Positions 60,136 through 64,000 of a stretch of 64,000 nucleotides of DNA are shown in pieces. Under the pieces are notes generated by a model that had not been told where the DNA came from, searched no databases, and was given only the letters and a program-made list of their open reading frames with translations. A program made the position numbers and the translations under genes. This DNA is from an uncultured Collinsella sp. GTDB taxonomy: Bacteria > Actinomycetota > Coriobacteriia > Coriobacteriales > Coriobacteriaceae. Position 1 is the first letter of the stretch. Each line of letters opens with the position of its first letter. The stretch covers positions 34,500 through 98,499 of the forward strand of contig CAAETD010000025.1 in NCBI GenBank assembly GCA_900758885.1. The letters run 5' to 3'.

Positions 60136-61103
60136 ATGCCGCTCATCTCCATCGTCGTGCCGTGCTACAACGAGCAGGAATCACTTCCGATCTTTCTCAA
60201 AGAGCTCGATGGCGTCGTTCGCATCATGACTCAGCAGTACCCCGAGATCTCCTTTGAAGCCGTCCTCATCGACGATGGTTCGGCAGACAAAACGCTTGCC
60301 GTCATGAAAGCAGAAGCCGCGGCGGCGCATCCATACGCCATCCACTGGCACTCTTTCTCGCGCAACTTTGGCAAGGAGGCGGCACTATTCGCCGGACTCC
60401 AGCACGCAAAGGGCGACTATGTCGCCACCATGGATGCCGACATGCAGGACCCGCCCTCGCTCCTGCCGCAGATGTACGAGATCTTGCAGACCGAAAACTA
60501 CGATAACGTCGCCACACGCAGGACCACCCGCGAAGGTGAGCCTCCCATCAGGTCGTTCTGTGCCCGCATGTTCTACAAGATCATCAACCGCATTTCCAAG
60601 GCCGACATCGTCGACGGAGCACGCGATTTTAGGCTCATGAAGCGACCTATGGTCAACGCCATCATCTCCATGGGCGAATACAACCGATTCTCCAAGGGCA
60701 TTTACGGCTGGGTCGGCTTCAAGACCAAATGGCTCCCCTACGTAAACGTCAACCGCGTGGCCGGCGAGACCAAATGGAGCTTTTGGTCGCTGCTCCTCTA
60801 TTCCATCGACGGCATCGTCGCATTTTCCACGGCGCCGTCTCCCTCGCCGCCCTCACGGGTATCGTTTTCTGTCTCATCGCTATCCTGAGATTCATCGTCA
60901 TCCTGGTCAAAACGCTTGTTTGGGGTGACCCCGTCGGCGGATGGCCGTCCCTCGCCTGCCTCATAACGCTGTTTGGCGGCATGCAGCTTCTGTGCTTAGG
61001 AATCATCGGTGAATACTTGGCAAAAGCCTACTTGGAGACCAAGCGCCGCCCCATCTATATCATTCGAGAATCCAACGAGGAATCTGATGACACAGCCCAA
61101 TAA
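60136..61103 (+). pseudogene. GtrB-like family 2 glycosyltransferase interrupted by a frameshift
   Basis: Undecaprenyl-phosphate glucosyltransferase-like GT2. The intact first frame (60136-60888) has SIVVPCYNEQESLPIFLKEL, DDGSADKTL, SFSRNFGKEAALFAGLQ, MDADMQDPP and GARDFRLMKRPMV, then GIVAFSTAP, after which it turns into Ser/Pro-rich nonsense and stops. The third-frame sequence from 60840 continues the protein exactly as expected: SLAALTGIVFCLIAILRFIV, then GGMQLLCLGIIGEYLAKAYL and RRPIYIIRESN, ending at 61103. One base is missing after about 60837. Without the shift it would have about 322 aa and two C-terminal membrane helices. It may be a genuine off switch, a pseudogene, or a sequencing error. 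Confidence 0.88.
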
Positions 61104-63492
61104 CAGCACGCTCAAGAATGTGGCGTTCTACGCCGCCTGCTTCGCGTTTTCCGTCGCACTCTTTGTCGCACTTGCAGCGGCGGACCATGTCTACCCCTTT
61201 GGCGACAACTCGTTTCTCACCAACGATCTCAAATACCAATACATCGACTTCTTCGCGTGGTTTCGCCGCGTCCTTTTAGGCGAGGCAAACCTTCGCTATT
61301 CCTTCTCGCAGGGACTCGGCATGAACACATGGGGGCTCTATAGCTACTACCTCGCCAGCCCCTTCAACCTGCTCTGCGTGCTGTTTCCCGCAGACAAGCT
61401 GACGCTCTTCGTATTTGCCATAACCGCGCTCAAGCTTGGCTGCATTCACATCAGCAGCGCTTGGTTCCTGCAAAGGCGTTTTGGTCTACCCAAGCCCGCA
61501 GCATTCCTACTTTCCCTATCATTTACGTTTTGCAGTTGGACCATAAGTAATTTGTGTAATCCGCTCTGGATTGATTGTCTTATCCTACTGCCCATCTGCG
61601 CTTTCGGATGCTACGAGCTCATTCGGGAACAAAAAATGATACGCCTCGTTATTGCGATTGCCCTCAATGTCATGTTCTGTTGGTATACGGCCTATATCAG
61701 CATCCTATTCCTCTGCATCTTCGTATTGGTTGAGTTTGTCGATTACGTCGCTGCAGAAGGATTTAGCTGGATGCTCACGCTCGACCGGGCCCTACGATTT
61801 GCAGGGGCTATGATGCTTGGGCTGCTCCTGTCCGCCTGGACCTTTTTGCCGACCATCCTTGCCATGGCAAAAGGCGGCCCCGTGCTGGCACTTGGCCCTT
61901 TGCTTAAAACAGGCCTTAAATCGCTCATCAGGGGCTTCATCCCCGGCATGTGGGTGAATAACGGGAACACGCCGCAGTTCTATTGCGGCGTAATCATGAT
62001 GTTACTTGCAATAAGCCTACTGTTTAACCGCAAGGTTTCGGCCAAGATACGCATCGCAACGTTCGTCGTCACAGCCGTCCTGATCGCTAGCTCCGTTTTG
62101 AGCCCGCTCGAGTACATCTGGTGCGGCATGCGCGTTCCCAACGGGTTCTATTCGCGCACAGCCTTTTTGCTGGGCTTCTTTACGATGTGGGCCGCAGGCT
62201 ATTCGTTGCAGGTGTTCGAGGGCCAGCCCAAATTTCGTCATGTCTATCGACCCGCCGTCGTATTACCAATCCTGACAATCACCGCAATTGAGTTGTTTAT
62301 CAACGCCCATGTGATGTGGAACCAACTGTACGCAGGCTATTCCGAAGATGCCAACTGTACCTATGTGACCACCGCAACCAACACGATCACAGCCATTCAA
62401 GACCAAGATTCTGCGTCATTCTACCGAATCGATCGAACGACCACGCGCGCCGATAGCGCCGCCCTCAACGAGGGCTTAGCGCTTGGGTACAACCAGCTGT
62501 CGTCCTACTCATCCGCAAATAACCCGCAGGCCATCGCACTGCTCAACTCCCTTGGATACAGCAGCGTCGGCGAATTCTCGACCCGTTATGCCGAGCCCAT
62601 TCTCGCCGTCGATGCCCTACTGGGAATCAAGTATGCTATTCCTGAAAACGCGCCCGCGGGATACGTTTTAGCCAAGACGAATCATGCCGACTCCACAAGC
62701 GCGGTGTACGAGAACCCCTATGCGCTCAGCATTGGCGTCGCGGCCTCAAGCGATATCCAAAACAGCACGCTAAAGATCGAGAACCCCTTCGAAAAGCAGA
62801 ACGACCTCTACAGCAAAATCCTAGGCCGCGAGGTCGAGCTCTATACCAAGATCGAGGCCACGAGCACGGAGAGTAGCGATGGCTTAAAGCAATGGAGCGT
62901 TACTGTACCGGCAGGCTCCATCGGGTATCTCTACATCAACAAAGATGCGACCGCCGGCAGTTATTGGCCCGTCACCCTTACCATCGACCAGCGAACGATC
63001 GAAAACGAAGCCTGGAGATTCGACAATAATATCCGCCAGATTGCGGATGCATCGGACGCCCCGAGCCAGCATACGGTGTCAATCGGAGTCGCAGAGGGCT
63101 ATACAGACATGCCCCAAGACAATGAGCCGGTCTTTTACGCCCTCAATCTGGACGTTTTCGAGCAGATTATTAACGAGCTTAAGACGAGCGAATTTGTTCC
63201 GACGGTTTTTGAGGACGGAAGAATCGAAGGCAAATATACCGCCAAGGATGACGGCAACCTGCTGCTGAGCGTTCCGTACGATGAGGGCTGGAACGTAACG
63301 GTAAACGGAACCGCCGCAGAACTAACGCCCGCCGCCGATAAGGGTTTGTCGTCCCTGAACATACAGAAAGGCGCAAATAGAATCGTGATGACCTACAAGA
63401 CTCCGGGCGCCCTTGCGGGACTTGCAGTGAGTCTGGCGACCGCCGCCCTTGTTGCAGGACTATACGCCAGGCAAAAGAAAAGCCGCCGTTAA
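61087..63492 (+). CDS. YfhO-family membrane protein
   Basis: Large polytopic membrane protein linked to glycosylation of lipoteichoic acid or other surface glycans (YfhO acts with a GtrB-like transferase in Bacillus and Listeria). About 12 membrane helices occupy residues 10-430, beginning VAFYAACFAFSVALFVALAA, with FGDNSFLTNDLKYQYIDFFA in the first outer loop carrying conserved acidic residues. A long outer domain follows (430-770, with NGFYSRTAFLLGFF before it), ending DEGWNVTVNGTAAELTPA, and a last helix near 775-795. Start ATG at 61087 has GAGG upstream and overlaps the end of the glycosyltransferase by 17 bases. Length is 801 aa. The operon partner upstream fits the known YfhO-GtrB pairing. 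Confidence 0.9.
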   Translation: MTQPNNSTLKNVAFYAACFAFSVALFVALAAADHVYPFGDNSFLTNDLKYQYIDFFAWFRRVLLGEANLRYSFSQGLGMNTWGLYSYYLASPFNLLCVLFPADKLTLFVFAITALKLGCIHISSAWFLQRRFGLPKPAAFLLSLSFTFCSWTISNLCNPLWIDCLILLPICAFGCYELIREQKMIRLVIAIALNVMFCWYTAYISILFLCIFVLVEFVDYVAAEGFSWMLTLDRALRFAGAMMLGLLLSAWTFLPTILAMAKGGPVLALGPLLKTGLKSLIRGFIPGMWVNNGNTPQFYCGVIMMLLAISLLFNRKVSAKIRIATFVVTAVLIASSVLSPLEYIWCGMRVPNGFYSRTAFLLGFFTMWAAGYSLQVFEGQPKFRHVYRPAVVLPILTITAIELFINAHVMWNQLYAGYSEDANCTYVTTATNTITAIQDQDSASFYRIDRTTTRADSAALNEGLALGYNQLSSYSSANNPQAIALLNSLGYSSVGEFSTRYAEPILAVDALLGIKYAIPENAPAGYVLAKTNHADSTSAVYENPYALSIGVAASSDIQNSTLKIENPFEKQNDLYSKILGREVELYTKIEATSTESSDGLKQWSVTVPAGSIGYLYINKDATAGSYWPVTLTIDQRTIENEAWRFDNNIRQIADASDAPSQHTVSIGVAEGYTDMPQDNEPVFYALNLDVFEQIINELKTSEFVPTVFEDGRIEGKYTAKDDGNLLLSVPYDEGWNVTVNGTAAELTPAADKGLSSLNIQKGANRIVMTYKTPGALAGLAVSLATAALVAGLYARQKKSRR

Positions 63493-63507
63493 CAAGCGGC
63501 GGCTTTT
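63478..63507. terminator. Bidirectional intrinsic terminator
   Basis: AAAAGCCGCCG / CGGCGGCTTTT (63478-63488 and 63497-63507) gives a T-run on both strands, serving the YfhO operon from the left and the rmlD-like gene from the right. Confidence 0.92.
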
Positions 63508-63529
63508 ACTCTCGAAAAGTTAATAGCGG

Positions 63530-64000
63530 CTAGAGCGTCTTGAGGTACTCCCCCAGCTCTTCCTCCCAGTCGGGCATGTGGAAGCCGACCGACTCGAGCC
63601 TGGACAGGTCGAGAGCGGAGTGGACCGGGCGCGGGGCGATGGGGCCCGCGGCGCTCGCGTAGTAGTCGGCGGTCGAAACCGGCAAGACCTTCTCGCCGTT
63701 GCCGTTGGCGGCCTCGAAGACGGCGCGGGCGATGTCGGCCCAGGACTTGACGGCGCCGGAGCCCGTGCAGTTATAGGTGCCGTAGGGGGCGTGCGTCCCC
63801 AGCACGTGGAAGATGGCCTGGGCCATGTCGCACGTGAAGGTCAAGCGGCCCAGCTGGTCGTCGACCACGGTGATCTGCCCAAGCCCGTCCTCGGGGTCGG
63901 CGACGCGGTCGGACAGCGCCTTCATGGTCTTGACGAAGTTGTGCCCCTCGCCGATGACCCAGGAGCTGCGCATGATGTAGTGGCGCGGGCACCCGGCCAC
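63530..64000 (-). CDS. dTDP-4-dehydrorhamnose reductase-like protein (3' part)
   Basis: The C-terminal 156 residues of an RmlD-type short-chain reductase for dTDP-rhamnose; the 5' part lies past the window edge. Visible family features are IMRSSWVIGEGHNFVKTM, ITVVDDQLGRLTFTCDMAQA and YNCTGSGAVKSWADIARAVF, then PRPVHSALDLSRLESVGF near the end. In this bacterial group RmlD is often fused behind an RmlC epimerase domain; that cannot be checked here. It fits the neighbouring surface-glycan genes. Confidence 0.88.
   Translation of the reverse strand: MAGCPRHYIMRSSWVIGEGHNFVKTMKALSDRVADPEDGLGQITVVDDQLGRLTFTCDMAQAIFHVLGTHAPYGTYNCTGSGAVKSWADIARAVFEAANGNGEKVLPVSTADYYASAAGPIAPRPVHSALDLSRLESVGFHMPDWEEELGEYLKTL

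Overview
The window looks like chromosomal DNA of a high-GC Actinomycetota of the class Coriobacteriia, most likely Collinsella or a close relative. This rests on GC-rich codon use, a packed housekeeping layout, GTG and TTG starts behind strong AGGAGG-type ribosome binding sites, and the family make-up. The genus is inferred, because no 16S gene or database search is available. Almost everything from 1 to about 46 kb is read from the minus strand. About 46.6 to 56.7 kb and 59.2 to 63.5 kb are read from the plus strand.

Region by region. (1) 1-6.7 kb: one minus-strand operon, pyrH-frr-uppS-cdsA-dxr-rseP-ispG, running into the first codons of what is probably proS; it covers UMP kinase, ribosome recycling, isoprenoid and undecaprenyl supply, phospholipid precursor and site-2 protease. 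(2) 6.7-8.6 kb: rpsB-tsf with a promoter, a structured leader and a strong terminator. (3) 8.6-13.9 kb: yraN-comM-dprA-trmFO-xerC, overlapping genes for DNA uptake, recombination and tRNA modification. (4) 14.0-15.4 kb: rplS-rnhB. (5) 15.4-19.4 kb: pyruvate phosphate dikinase and its regulatory protein, separated by an AT-rich 298-bp regulatory stretch with phased repeats. (6) 19.4-25.0 kb: rpsP-khpA-rimM-trmD-lepB-glyQ-glyS. (7) 25.2-26.4 kb: a lone plus-strand dinB. (8) 26.5-40.2 kb: the rod-shape and ribosome-assembly block mreB-mreC-mreD-mrdA-rodA, a DUF697 gene, two radical-SAM-associated genes, rplU-rpmA, obgE-nadD-yqeK-rsfS. (9) 40.3-46.3 kb: TPR protein, cyclophilin, zinc-ribbon protein and a CtpE-like P-type ATPase, then tRNA-Arg(CCG).

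(10) 46.5-55.1 kb: a plus-strand aromatic amino-acid operon, aroF-tyrA-aroB-aroA-aroC-pheA-aroE/aroK fusion-aroQ. It carries all seven shikimate steps plus both prephenate branches, and is preceded by a short leader ORF and an attenuator-like hairpin. (11) 55.1-57.2 kb: a small accessory pocket between the aro operon and tRNA-Arg(TCT). It holds a two-gene cassette (a DUF4869-like protein plus a P-loop ATPase of unknown function) with its own promoter and terminator, followed by a decayed acyltransferase fragment cut off at the tRNA terminator. (12) 57.4-64.0 kb: cell-surface glycan genes: a two-component polysaccharide ABC exporter, two family-2 glycosyltransferases (the second carrying a frameshift), a YfhO-like membrane protein and the 3' part of an rmlD-like gene.

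The most interesting material is the uncharacterised DUF4869/ATPase cassette, the aroF leader, the intrinsic terminators squeezed directly in front of the ribosome binding sites of obgE, rnhB and aroQ, the RseP with an inserted helix-turn-helix-like segment, and the phased repeats upstream of ppdK.
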